In this document: in pieces, positions 1-7,652 of the stretch
Numbering within the stretch: the stretch's first letter is position 1
Layout of the letters: each line of letters opens with the position of its first letter
DNA from: an uncultured Clostridia bacterium
Lineage (GTDB): Bacteria; Bacillota; Clostridia; Oscillospirales; Ruminococcaceae
Reading direction: 5' to 3'
Length of the DNA: 52,836 bases
Assembly (NCBI GenBank): GCA_947624375.1
Contig: CANQKD010000008.1
Coordinates: forward strand, 64,001 to 116,836
Translations under genes and position numbers: made by a program
The notes under the pieces: model-generated
Database searches by the model: none
Seen by the model: the letters and a program-made list of their open reading frames with translations, nothing else
Told to the model about the DNA's origin: nothing

Positions 1-1
1 T

Positions 2-1243
2 CAGCAAAGAGTGCCTGCATCGCTTACCAAAATAATGACCTGCCTTTTGGTCTTAGAGGCAAACAACGGCGATGAAGAAGTGCTGCGCTCAAAAACAGCT
101 GTCGGCGGCTATGATGCTTTCAATGAACTTGAGGGCACGGGCTGCTCAAACGCAGATATAAAGCGCGGCGAGGAGGTTAATTATTATGACCTGCTGTGCG
201 CGCTGATGGTGCCATCCGGCTGCGAGGCTGCAAATATTCTGGCTATAGATATGTGCGGAAGCATTGATGCCTTTGTTGAAAAAATGAACCTCAAAGCCGC
301 CGAGATAGGCATGACAAACACGCACTATTCAAATGCCCACGGTCTTTTTGCCGAAAACAACTATACCACCTGCGAGGATATGGCGCTGCTGACAAAGTAT
401 GTTATGAATAAGTACGACCTGTTCATGAAGATATGTAATCAGGCTGAGTATGATATGTCGCCCACAAAAGAGCACCCCGACGGCACTCACCTTGTAACAT
501 CAAATAAAATGATAGTTGAGGGCTCGGACTATTATTACAGATTTGCAAAAGGCATAAAGACAGGTTTTCTTGATGCCGCAGGAAGATGCCTGGTTTCCAC
601 CGCTACGAGAAACGGCTATACCTATCTTATAGTGAGCATGGGCGCGCCTGCCGTAAACGAAGAGGGCGAAGATACCATGTATAACTGTATAGACCACGCC
701 ACGCTGTATGAGTGGGCTTTTGAAAACCTCGAATATGCTACCATTCTTGATAATGCCTCGGAAATGGGCGAAGTGCCCGTTGAATACGGCAAGGGCATTG
801 ACCACGTTACAGTAAAGCCGTCAATGTCGTATTCTCAGCTGTGGCCTAAAAATGTAGATAAATCGCAGATAAAGCAGAAGATAACTCTTAACCAGAGCGT
901 TGTTGCACCCGTTACCGTAGGTCAGCCGCTCGGCTCTATAGAGCTTACTTATGACGGTCAGACTGTGGCTAAGATAGACCTCGTTTCAACGGCAGATGTC
1001 GAGCGCGATGAAATAAAATCTGACGTAAAAGTCGCAACATCATTCAAGGATTCGGCAACGATAAAGATCGCGATCATCGTCTCGGTGGGAGCAGTGCTTT
1101 TGTATGTGCTGATATTTGCCGCCATTATGGTGCTGAGAAGAAACCGCCGCCGCAACCGTTATTATGATGACGATGATGACGATTACGATGATGAAGATGA
1201 TTATGACGACGACGATTACGACGATTATGACGGAGACGAATAA
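2..1243 (+). CDS. D-alanyl-D-alanine carboxypeptidase (PBP5/DacF type), 5' truncated
   Basis: Penicillin-binding serine peptidase that trims the terminal D-Ala from peptidoglycan stem peptides outside the membrane. The frame is open to the window edge, so the signal peptide and true start lie upstream; the GTG at 11 is an internal Val, because the catalytic SLTK (SxxK) motif begins only three codons later. Numbering from that GTG, KTG is at 183-185 within GIKTGF. The second motif, normally SxN, reads SGC at 69-71. After a beta-rich C-terminal domain comes a membrane segment (about 350-376), a basic stretch RRNRRRNR, and a tail made almost only of Asp, Tyr and Glu. Basic residues just after the segment suggest the tail is cytoplasmic. 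The family is clear; the SxN change and the tail are unusual. Confidence 0.93.
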   Translation, partial: QQRVPASLTKIMTCLLVLEANNGDEEVLRSKTAVGGYDAFNELEGTGCSNADIKRGEEVNYYDLLCALMVPSGCEAANILAIDMCGSIDAFVEKMNLKAAEIGMTNTHYSNAHGLFAENNYTTCEDMALLTKYVMNKYDLFMKICNQAEYDMSPTKEHPDGTHLVTSNKMIVEGSDYYYRFAKGIKTGFLDAAGRCLVSTATRNGYTYLIVSMGAPAVNEEGEDTMYNCIDHATLYEWAFENLEYATILDNASEMGEVPVEYGKGIDHVTVKPSMSYSQLWPKNVDKSQIKQKITLNQSVVAPVTVGQPLGSIELTYDGQTVAKIDLVSTADVERDEIKSDVKVATSFKDSATIKIAIIVSVGAVLLYVLIFAAIMVLRRNRRRNRYYDDDDDDYDDEDDYDDDDYDDYDGDE

Positions 1244-1261
1244 ATTTCCTGCATTTTTGTG

Positions 1262-1290
1262 TTGCAATTGCGCGGAAAATGTGTTATAAT
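1262..1290 (+). promoter_or_regulatory. Sigma-A-type promoter for the oxidoreductase operon
   Basis: TTGCAA at 1262-1267 and a perfect TATAAT at 1285-1290 are separated by 17 bases, placing the transcription start about 30 bases before the TTG start of the first gene. Confidence 0.7.
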
Positions 1291-1321
1291 ATAAGAATGT
1301 TATGATGAAAGGTAGATAGAT

Positions 1322-1981
1322 TTGCATAAGGTAACCGTTATAACGGGTCATTACGGCAGCGGTAAATCGAACATCTCGGCGAATCTTGCGCTTGAGGGCG
1401 CTCAGAAAGGCGAGAACGTTACGGTAGTTGACCTTGATATAGTGAACCCGTATTTCAGAACTGCCGACCTTAAAGATCTCTTCGGCGAAAAGGGGATAGA
1501 ACTTATAGCGCCCTCTTATGCAAATACCAACTTAGATATTCCTGCGCTCAATTTTGACCTCGGGCTTATCGCCGCAAAAGATGATGTTCACCTTATTGTA
1601 GATGTCGGCGGCGACGATGACGGCGCTGTCGCTCTGGGCAGATTTGCTCAGCAGCTGAAAGACTGCGGCGACCTTGAAATGCTGTATGTTGTCAACAGAT
1701 ATAGATATATGACAAGAGAACCCTATGAAGCACAGGAACTTATGTATAAAATAGAAAACGCCTCGCACCTGAAGCATACGGGTATCATAAACAATTCAAA
1801 CCTCGGCGAGGAGACCACTAAAGAAGTAGTTGAAAGCTCGCTTGAATATGCAAAAGAGCTGTCACAAAAGGCAGGGCTGCCCGTGGTGTTCAATACCGCG
1901 CCGGAGTATCTTCATCTTGAAGATAAGCGTTTTAAAAATGTAGAAGTCCTGATAAAGCCTATATGGGCAAAAGATATTTAG
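1322..1981 (+). CDS. P-loop ATPase of the ParA/MinD/CobQ superfamily
   Basis: A 219-residue nucleotide-binding protein. The P-loop GHYGSGKSN lies at residues 9-17, followed by VVDLDIVNPYFRT and a DVGGDDDGA segment in the position of the switch/Walker B regions of MinD-like ATPases. No membrane segment or metal-binding Cys cluster is seen. The start is TTG at 1322, with GAAAGG a short distance upstream and a promoter about 30 bases before it. It leads an operon with a ferredoxin and three 2-oxoacid oxidoreductase subunits, so a role in assembling or regulating that enzyme is possible but is only inferred from position. The exact substrate is unknown. Confidence 0.8.
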   Translation: MHKVTVITGHYGSGKSNISANLALEGAQKGENVTVVDLDIVNPYFRTADLKDLFGEKGIELIAPSYANTNLDIPALNFDLGLIAAKDDVHLIVDVGGDDDGAVALGRFAQQLKDCGDLEMLYVVNRYRYMTREPYEAQELMYKIENASHLKHTGIINNSNLGEETTKEVVESSLEYAKELSQKAGLPVVFNTAPEYLHLEDKRFKNVEVLIKPIWAKDI

Positions 1982-2030
1982 CTTACAACAGCTTATTGCT
2001 GCTTGAATAAAACTGATGGGAGTGTGTTTA

Positions 2031-2237
2031 ATGGCAAAGATGACTGTAAGAGCCGAGCGCTGTAAAGGCTGTGGACTCTGCGCGAATGCCTGCCCTAAGA
2101 AGATCATTGAGATCAACAAGGAAAAGCGTAACAAGGCAGGCTATTTTACCGCCGAATGTATCGACGAGAGCGCCTGCGTGGGCTGCGCTATGTGCGCCAT
2201 GATGTGCCCCGACTGCTGTATAACAGTTGAAAAGTAA
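2031..2237 (+). CDS. Ferredoxin-type delta subunit, 2x[4Fe-4S]
   Basis: A 68-residue iron-sulfur protein with two Cys motifs, CKGCGLCANACP and CVGCAMCAMMCP, each predicted to hold a [4Fe-4S] cluster. Such proteins pass electrons from the TPP-containing catalytic subunits of 2-oxoacid:ferredoxin oxidoreductases to free ferredoxin. I chose ATG 2031 rather than the in-frame ATG at 2016 because GGGAG (2018-2022) then sits 8 bases upstream; from 2016 there is no ribosome site. The next three genes encode the alpha, beta and gamma subunits, so this is the delta subunit of a four-subunit enzyme. Confidence 0.92.
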   Translation: MAKMTVRAERCKGCGLCANACPKKIIEINKEKRNKAGYFTAECIDESACVGCAMCAMMCPDCCITVEK

Positions 2238-2270
2238 GACGTAAAACAGTACCGAAAGGAGTTAAGAACT

Positions 2271-3329
2271 TTGGAAAAGAATTTGATGAAAGGTAACGAA
2301 GCGCTTGCAGAGGCAGCAATGCGTGCAGGCTGTAAATGTTTCTTCGGTTACCCCATAACACCTCAGACGGAGCTTGCCGCATATATGGCAAAGAATATGC
2401 AAAAAAACGGCGGCGTGTTCTTGCAGGCGGAGTCTGAGATAGCCGCTATCAATATGGTGCTGGGTGCGGCTTCAACAGGCGTAAGAGCAATGACCTCTTC
2501 CTCTTCGCCGGGAATTTCACTTAAAAGCGAGGGTATCTCTTACATAGCAGGTTCAGACCTGCCCTGCGTTATAATCAACGTTGAAAGAGGCGGTCCGGGT
2601 CTGGGCGGCATACAGCCCTCACAGGCTGACTACTGGCAGGCTACAAAGGGTCTGGGACACGGAGATTTCCACCTGCTCGTTTTCGCGCCTGCTTCCGTTC
2701 AGGAAATGGTCGATATGGTAGTAAAGGCTTTCAATAAGGCTGATGAATACCGTATGCCTGCAATGATACTGGCAGACGGTTTGCTAGGTCAGATGATGGA
2801 ACCCGTTTCATTCCCCGAGATAGCTGTCGAAATGCCCGATAAGTCAAGCTGGGCAGCTGACGGTCATAAGAACAAGAGAGCACACCACATTATCAACTCT
2901 TTGTATCTTACCCCCGAGGAGCTTGAAAAGACCGTTGTTGACAGATATGCCAAGTATGATATCATCAAGGATAAAGAGACCGATGCAGAGCTTTATCTTA
3001 CCGATGATGCGGATATCGTGGTCTGTGCTTTCGGCGCTACCGCAAGAGTTGTAAAGAGCGCAGTAAACGAGGCAAGAGAGCAGGGTATAAAGGTCGGTAT
3101 GTTCAGACCCAAGACTCTGTGGCCGTTCCCCGAAAAGGAAGTGCAGAAAGCCTGCGCAAACGCATCAAAAGTGCTTTCTGTAGAAATGTCTATGGGTCAG
3201 ATGATAGACGATATAAAGCTGGCGCTCAGTTGTGCCAAGCCCGTTGAGTTCTTCGGAAGAACAGGCGGCGTTATACCCACGCCTGCCGAGGTGCTCGAAA
3301 AGATCAAAGCAATGGGAGGTAATAACTAA
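2271..3329 (+). CDS. vorB: 2-oxoacid:ferredoxin oxidoreductase, alpha subunit (VorB/KorA type)
   Basis: A 352-residue alpha subunit of a four-subunit 2-ketoacid oxidoreductase, which oxidatively decarboxylates a 2-oxoacid to its acyl-CoA and reduces ferredoxin. Recognisable family segments are MKGNEALAEAAMRAGC and GYPITPQTELAAYM in the pyrimidine-binding domain and the C-terminal domain ending ...GRTGGVIPTPAEV. The start is TTG 2271: AAAGGAG (2255-2261) lies 9 bases upstream, while the alternative ATG at 2286 is too far away. The stop shares one base with the next start (TAATG), implying translational coupling. Whether the substrate is 2-oxoisovalerate, indolepyruvate or 2-oxoglutarate cannot be decided from sequence; the symbol follows common usage for clostridial homologues. 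Confidence 0.92.
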   Translation: MEKNLMKGNEALAEAAMRAGCKCFFGYPITPQTELAAYMAKNMQKNGGVFLQAESEIAAINMVLGAASTGVRAMTSSSSPGISLKSEGISYIAGSDLPCVIINVERGGPGLGGIQPSQADYWQATKGLGHGDFHLLVFAPASVQEMVDMVVKAFNKADEYRMPAMILADGLLGQMMEPVSFPEIAVEMPDKSSWAADGHKNKRAHHIINSLYLTPEELEKTVVDRYAKYDIIKDKETDAELYLTDDADIVVCAFGATARVVKSAVNEAREQGIKVGMFRPKTLWPFPEKEVQKACANASKVLSVEMSMGQMIDDIKLALSCAKPVEFFGRTGGVIPTPAEVLEKIKAMGGNN

Positions 3330-4084
3330 TGGCAGTCGTATTTGAAAGACCTAAGGCTCTGTGCGACGTTCCGCTGCATTACTGCCCCGGCTGTACTCAC
3401 GGCATCGTGCATAGACTGGTAGCAGAGGTCATTGACGAAATGGGTATCGAGGGAGATACCGTCGGCATATGCCCCGTTGGCTGCTCGGTAATGGCTTATA
3501 ACTATTTTAACTGCGATATGATAGAAGCTCCTCACGGAAGAGCCCCCGCAGTTGCAACAGGCGTTAAGAGAACCAACCCCGATAAGTTTGTGTTTACATA
3601 TCAGGGCGACGGCGACCTTGCCGCAATAGGTACTGCCGAAACAGTGCACGCCGCTACAAGAGGCGAGAATATTGTTGTTATCTTTATAAATAATACTATA
3701 TACGGCATGACAGGCGGTCAGATGGCGCCTACCACCATACCCGGTCAGGTAACGCAGACTACCCCGTATGGTCGTGATCCGCAGCTTGCAGGCTACCCCG
3801 TAAGAGTATCGGAAATGCTCGCAACGCTTACCGGCACAGCCCTTGCACAGAGAGTCGCAGTAGACAGCGTTCCCCATATCAGAGAGGCTAAGAACGCTAT
3901 CAGAAAAGCATTTGAGAACCAGCGCGATAAGAAAGGCTTCTCACTCGTTGAAGTGCTTTCTACCTGCCCTACAAACTGGGGTCTTACTCCTCTTAAAGCC
4001 CTTGAAAGACTCAGAGAGGAAATGATTCCCTACTATCCTCTGGGCGTATATAAAGATATAACAGCAGAGGAGGGCAACAAGTAA
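3329..4084 (+). CDS. 2-oxoacid:ferredoxin oxidoreductase, beta subunit (TPP-binding)
   Basis: A 251-residue thiamine-pyrophosphate-binding catalytic subunit. The N-terminal CPGC at residues 19-22 is typical of beta subunits. GDGD at 93-96 followed about 25 residues later by FINNTIYGMTGGQ is the TPP/Mg binding motif. It overlaps the alpha gene by one base and the gamma gene by one base, so the three chains are probably made in equal amounts. No cluster-binding domain is present, in keeping with a separate ferredoxin subunit at 2031. Confidence 0.94.
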   Translation: MAVVFERPKALCDVPLHYCPGCTHGIVHRLVAEVIDEMGIEGDTVGICPVGCSVMAYNYFNCDMIEAPHGRAPAVATGVKRTNPDKFVFTYQGDGDLAAIGTAETVHAATRGENIVVIFINNTIYGMTGGQMAPTTIPGQVTQTTPYGRDPQLAGYPVRVSEMLATLTGTALAQRVAVDSVPHIREAKNAIRKAFENQRDKKGFSLVEVLSTCPTNWGLTPLKALERLREEMIPYYPLGVYKDITAEEGNK

Positions 4085-4614
4085 TGAACTATAATATTTT
4101 GCTTGCAGGCTTCGGCGGACAGGGCGTGCTTTTCGCAGGAAAACTCCTCGCATACTGTGCGCTTATGGAGAATAAGGAAGTATCCTGGCTGCCGTCATAC
4201 GGACCTGAGATGAGAGGCGGTACCTGTAACTGCTCGGTATGTATCTCAGACGAGCCTATAGGTTCTCCGCTGGTAACAGAGCCTAACGTTTTTGTGGCTC
4301 TCAATCAGCCGTCGTTCGATAAATTCATCGGCAAAGTAAAAGCAGACGGTAAAGCTTTCGTGGATTCCACCCTTGTAGAAAGCGTTTCCGACAGAAAGGA
4401 TATCGACTGCTACTATGTTCAGGCTACTCAGCTTGAGACCGAAAATGAACTCCCCAAGGGAGCGAATATAATATTGCTCGGCAAGGTGCTCGAAGCAACA
4501 GGTATGTTCAGCGATGAGACCGTCCGCAAGGCGCTTGAAAAAATAGTGCCTGCATCAAAGGGCTGGCTTATCGAAAACAATCTGAAAGCTATCGGTATCG
4601 GCAGGGCACAGTGA
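4084..4614 (+). CDS. 2-oxoacid:ferredoxin oxidoreductase, gamma subunit
   Basis: A 176-residue gamma subunit with the family signature GFGGQG at residues 9-14 and the conserved PSYGPEMRGGTCNCSV segment. This chain completes the heterotetramer and forms part of the CoA-binding side of the enzyme. It is the last gene of the operon that begins at 1322 and is followed by a strong terminator. It is of normal length with no irregularity. Confidence 0.94.
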   Translation: MNYNILLAGFGGQGVLFAGKLLAYCALMENKEVSWLPSYGPEMRGGTCNCSVCISDEPIGSPLVTEPNVFVALNQPSFDKFIGKVKADGKAFVDSTLVESVSDRKDIDCYYVQATQLETENELPKGANIILLGKVLEATGMFSDETVRKALEKIVPASKGWLIENNLKAIGIGRAQ

Positions 4615-4644
4615 CCACCGCAGTAAACTAAGCATTTATTTCAC

Positions 4645-4688
4645 AAGGCTGCTATACATATCAATTTATGTACGGCAGCCTTTTTTTA
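4645..4688 (+). terminator. Rho-independent terminator of the oxidoreductase operon
   Basis: AAGGCTGC (4645-4652) pairs with GCAGCCTT (4675-4682); an inner stem TACATA/TATGTA (4655-4660 with 4667-4672) extends it, and a run of seven T follows from 4681. Confidence 0.9.
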
Positions 4689-4742
4689 TCTTATATCTTA
4701 CAGCTGAAGTGTGCGCTATATCAAAAAAAGTAAGGTGATATT

Positions 4743-5510
4743 ATGAAATTGATGTTTGTGGGAGATGTCGTTGGTCAGCACGGCTGCGATTTTCTTGAAA
4801 AGCATATTTACAATTTGAGGAAGGAGTACGGTGTAGATATTGTCGTCGTCAACGGTGAAAATTCCGCAAACGGCAACGGTATCACCAAGCCTTCTATGAT
4901 GCAGCTTTTTGGTATGAGCGTTGACGTTATAACAACGGGCAACCATTGCTTTAAAAGGCGCGAGTGTATCGAAATGTACGATATAAACGAAACGCTGTTG
5001 AGACCTGCAAATTACCCCGACGGCGTTGTGGGTCACGGCGTAACAGTGCTCGATAAGGGCAGCTGCAAAATAGCTGTCGTAAATCTGCAAGGCGTTGTAT
5101 ATATGGATGCGCTCGATAATCCTTTCACTTGTATAGACAGCATTCTTGAAAAGCTTGATACTCCGAATATTTTTATAGATTTCCACGCCGAGGCGACTTC
5201 AGAGAAAAAAGCTATGGGTCAGTATCTCGCAGGGAAAGTTACAGCAGTCTTCGGTACGCATACCCATGTGCAGACCGCCGATGAGACTATACTTTCAGAC
5301 CATACCGCGTATATTACAGATACCGGTATGACTGGCGCGGAGCTTTCAGTCCTCGGGGTAGAGAGCAGTATAGCAATAAATAAACAAAGACTGCATTTTC
5401 CCGTGAGATTTACCGAAAGCCATAACCCGTGCTTTATAAATGCAGTCGTAGTGGAATTTGACGAGAAACTAGGCAAAGCTAACAAAATTGAGCGAATAAT
5501 TTGGCGGTAA
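4743..5510 (+). CDS. ymdB: YmdB-family metallophosphoesterase
   Basis: A 255-residue di-metal phosphodiesterase of the TIGR00282/YmdB family. Bacillus YmdB acts on 2',3'-cyclic nucleotides and affects the choice between motility and biofilm. Visible metal-ligand motifs are GDVVG (D8), NGEN (E39, N40), GNH (N67, H68), DFHAEATSEK (His near 150) and GTHTHVQTAD (His near 175-177), all in family order. The start is ATG 4743 with AAGGTGAT just upstream. It stands alone between a terminator and the spoVS promoter. In Bacillus ymdB directly precedes spoVS, and that order is kept here. Confidence 0.93.
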   Translation: MKLMFVGDVVGQHGCDFLEKHIYNLRKEYGVDIVVVNGENSANGNGITKPSMMQLFGMSVDVITTGNHCFKRRECIEMYDINETLLRPANYPDGVVGHGVTVLDKGSCKIAVVNLQGVVYMDALDNPFTCIDSILEKLDTPNIFIDFHAEATSEKKAMGQYLAGKVTAVFGTHTHVQTADETILSDHTAYITDTGMTGAELSVLGVESSIAINKQRLHFPVRFTESHNPCFINAVVVEFDEKLGKANKIERIIWR

Positions 5511-5533
5511 TTAACAAAGTTATCGCCAACACC

Positions 5534-5562
5534 TTGAAAATTTTCTGCCGATAGTATATTAT
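5534..5562 (+). promoter_or_regulatory. Possible promoter for spoVS
   Basis: TTGAAA (5534-5539) and TATTAT (5557-5562) are 17 bases apart, about 60 bases before the spoVS start. Bacillus spoVS is sigma-H dependent; I could not recognise a convincing sigma-H site, so the sigma factor is uncertain. Confidence 0.45.
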
Positions 5563-5622
5563 AATATAAACGGGAGCTATACCGGGAGAGCGAACGTAAT
5601 CGACAAAGGATTGGAGGTCTAT

Positions 5623-5883
5623 ATGGATATACTGAAAGTGTCAGCCCGTTCCGTTCCGAATTCGGTCGCTGGCGCGATCACCGGAGTGATAAAGGAACAA
5701 AATGAAGTAGAGGTGCAGGCGGTCGGAGCCGGAGCCGCCAATCAAGCGATCAAAGCGGTAGCGATCGCACGTGGTTACTTAGCGCCTATGGGTATCGATA
5801 TGGTTTGTATTCCGGCATTCACCGTTGTTGAGATCAACGGAATGGAGCGTACCGCGATAAGGCTTATATGCCAGCAGAGATGA
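5623..5883 (+). CDS. spoVS: Stage V sporulation protein S
   Basis: An 86-residue Alba-like protein needed for normal spore coat and cortex development in Bacillus. Almost the whole chain matches the family: SARSVPNSVAGAI, QAVGAGAANQAIKAVAIARG and the end GMERTAIRLI. The start is ATG 5623, with GGAGGT at 5613-5618, rather than an upstream GTG at 5611 that overlaps that ribosome site; the length then equals that of Bacillus SpoVS as I recall it. It follows ymdB as in Bacillus. Its presence, with spmAB and ypeB nearby, is the main evidence that this organism can form endospores. Confidence 0.95.
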   Translation: MDILKVSARSVPNSVAGAITGVIKEQNEVEVQAVGAGAANQAIKAVAIARGYLAPMGIDMVCIPAFTVVEINGMERTAIRLICQQR

Positions 5884-5916
5884 TATAAACATCATAACAA
5901 CTAACTTAAAATGTCT

Positions 5917-5956
5917 ATGCCGATGCGATTCTTTCGTGTCGGCATTTTTAATTTTT
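5917..5956 (+). terminator. Terminator after spoVS
   Basis: ATGCCGA (5917-5923) pairs with TCGGCAT (5939-5945), followed by T-rich sequence to 5956. Confidence 0.85.
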
Positions 5957-5969
5957 CTTTGGCATATAA

Positions 5970-6000
5970 ATAAAACAGCCAAGGGGTTTTCCCCTCGGCC
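5970..6000 (-). terminator. Terminator after abrB
   Basis: On the reverse strand GCCGAGGGG pairs with CCCCTTGGC across an AAAA loop (forward 5978-5999, one wobble/mismatch), followed by TGTTTTATTTAT. Confidence 0.8.
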
Positions 6001-6020
6001 GCCTTTTGCAGATGTGACAA

Positions 6021-6284
6021 TTACTTGGAAGTGAGAACGCTCTGGAACTGTATCAGTCTGTTGAGGCACTTCTCGCAAAGAGCCTTGCCGCTGAATTCCA
6101 TCGTGTCTTCCTTGCCGCCGCAGAAAACGCAGGTCCTCTGAAGCTTGCGAAGAATGATCTTGTCGTCCTCGGTATAGATCTCAAGAGCGTCGTTCGTGTT
6201 GATTTCAAAAGAATTACGAAGCTCCTTCGGCAGAACTATTCTGCCAAGACCGTCTATCTGTCTTGTTATGCCTGTTGCTTTCAT
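6021..6284 (-). CDS. abrB: AbrB/SpoVT-family transition-state regulator with C-terminal CxxC pairs
   Basis: An 87-residue DNA-binding protein. Residues 1-50 form the swapped-hairpin AbrB domain (KATGITRQIDGLGRIVLPKE and DALEIYTEDDKIILRK). AbrB proteins repress stationary-phase and sporulation genes during growth. The C-terminal half carries CVFC and CEKC, a probable zinc-binding knuckle found in clostridial members but absent from Bacillus AbrB. The ribosome site AGGAGGT (reverse, 6291-6298) and a consensus promoter lie upstream. It is divergent from spmA. Which of several AbrB paralogues this is cannot be told from one locus. Confidence 0.9.
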   Translation of the reverse strand: MKATGITRQIDGLGRIVLPKELRNSFEINTNDALEIYTEDDKIILRKLQRTCVFCGGKEDTMEFSGKALCEKCLNRLIQFQSVLTSK

Positions 6285-6322
6285 GGTGTGAACCTCCTGT
6301 TACAATAAAAATCTACAATATC

Positions 6323-6351
6323 ATTTTACCTTACATAACAATAAATGTCAA
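6323..6351 (-). promoter_or_regulatory. abrB promoter
   Basis: Reverse strand TTGACA (forward 6346-6351), a 17-base spacer, and TAAAAT (forward 6323-6328), about 40 bases before the abrB start codon. Confidence 0.7.
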
Positions 6352-6494
6352 TAGTGCGAAATGATTTTTGTCGAATTATATAAAAAATCAACCCTGCATT
6401 TGTCGTAAATATCTATATTAAGCTGCTAAATGGCATATGAATTATAGATTTTCATGGAAATTTGGGCTAATGGCACGAAAAAGGAGAGATAAAC

Positions 6495-7085
6495 ATAAAG
6501 TATTTTCTGTTTTTGTCGGCAGTATTGTCACTGATTTTTTCCGCGGTAAACGGTTCTTCTGAGCAGCTTTCAAATACCGTTTTGTCCGCCTGTGAAGATG
6601 CCGTTCAGCTTACATTTACTCTGCTTGGCACAATGGCGTTCTGGGGCGGCATAATGAGAGTGGCAGAAAAAAGCGGTCTGGTCAGAAAAATATCCGTCCT
6701 GTTCAGACCGTTTCTGAAAGTGCTGTTCAAAGGCATAAACGAAAGCGGCGAGGCGTTCTCTGCAATAGTTATGAACATTACCGCCAACCTAATGGGGCTG
6801 GGCAACGCCGCCACACCTCTTGGCATAAAAGCTATGAAAGCTCTGGCAGAAGAAGAACATTCAAACGGCAAAGCCACAGGCAATATGATAATGCTCGTCG
6901 TGATAAATACCGCATCTTTGCAGCTTTTGCCTACAACCGTTGCAACACTGCGCCTGTCGCACGGCAGCAGCGCACCGCTCGATGTTTTGCCTGCAATACT
7001 GTTCTCGGCTGCCTGCGCGCTAACCGTCGGCGTAACTTTAACTCTTTTAATAAACGGCATCTCCAAACGAAAGGGCAGGGGATAA
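6495..7085 (+). CDS. spmA: Spore maturation protein A, apparently starting at an ATA codon
   Basis: A nucleoside-recognition (Gate) domain membrane protein; SpmA and SpmB are needed for spore core dehydration in Bacillus. Conserved segments include GGIMRVAEKSGL, NLMGLGNAATPLGIKAM and NTASLQLLPTT. Start choice: an in-frame stop at 6468-6470 closes the frame, and no ATG, GTG or TTG lies between it and 6512. AAGGAGAG (6481-6488) sits at ideal distance from ATA 6495, giving a protein that begins (M)KYFLFLSAV, which aligns with the MNYIWFF-like N-terminus of the family, and 196 residues. The first ordinary start, TTG 6513, lacks a ribosome site and would cut the first membrane segment. CTG 6507 is another option. 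spmB follows after one base. Confidence 0.88.
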   Translation: MKYFLFLSAVLSLIFSAVNGSSEQLSNTVLSACEDAVQLTFTLLGTMAFWGGIMRVAEKSGLVRKISVLFRPFLKVLFKGINESGEAFSAIVMNITANLMGLGNAATPLGIKAMKALAEEEHSNGKATGNMIMLVVINTASLQLLPTTVATLRLSHGSSAPLDVLPAILFSAACALTVGVTLTLLINGISKRKGRG

Positions 7086-7086
7086 A

Positions 7087-7602
7087 GTGAAGATCACATC
7101 GTTTGTTATCCCCACTGTCATCGCCGTTGTCTTTGCGTATGGCATATATAAAAAGGTCGATATCTTTGAAGAATTTCTCAGCGGCGCGGCAGAGAATATA
7201 AAAGTCGCTTTTGATATCCTGCCTGCCCTTATAATACTGATGACCTGCATAGGTATGCTCAATACCTCGGGCGTTGTCACCTTTTTTACAAATATCATCT
7301 CGCCCGTTGCCAAAGTTCTCGGCTTTCCGCCCCAGTGCCTGCCGCTCACACTTTTGCGGCCGCTTTCGGGCAGCGGCGCTCTGGCAGTGTATGAGAACAT
7401 CATCACGCAGTACCACCCCGACAGTTTTATAGGCAGGGTCGCAAGCGTTATAATGGGCAGCACAGAAACTACGTTTTATACCGTCGCGGTGTACTATGGC
7501 GCGGCAAAGGTGAAAAATATCCGCCATACGCTGCTGTGCGCCATAGCCGCCGATGTTACGGGATTTGTCGTTTCATGCGCCGCAGTCAGGCTTTTTATGT
7601 AA
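7087..7602 (+). CDS. spmB: Spore maturation protein B
   Basis: A 171-residue membrane protein and the partner of SpmA. The family signature TLLRPLSGSGALAVYE lies mid-protein, with GSTETTFYTVAVYYGA and four to five hydrophobic segments, all as in Gate-domain proteins. The GTG start at 7087 follows the spmA stop by one base, with AGGGG just upstream, so the pair is probably translationally coupled. A terminator follows directly, so spmAB is a two-gene unit. Confidence 0.94.
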   Translation: MKITSFVIPTVIAVVFAYGIYKKVDIFEEFLSGAAENIKVAFDILPALIILMTCIGMLNTSGVVTFFTNIISPVAKVLGFPPQCLPLTLLRPLSGSGALAVYENIITQYHPDSFIGRVASVIMGSTETTFYTVAVYYGAAKVKNIRHTLLCAIAADVTGFVVSCAAVRLFM

Positions 7603-7606
7603 GAAA

Positions 7607-7643
7607 ATACCGTCCTGCCTCAAAACAGAACGGTATATTTTTG
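7607..7643 (+). terminator. Terminator after spmB
   Basis: ATACCGT (7607-7613) pairs with ACGGTAT (7630-7636), then ATTTTTG. It lies just before the end of the convergent rubrerythrin gene. Confidence 0.8.
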
Positions 7644-7652
7644 TACTATTAT

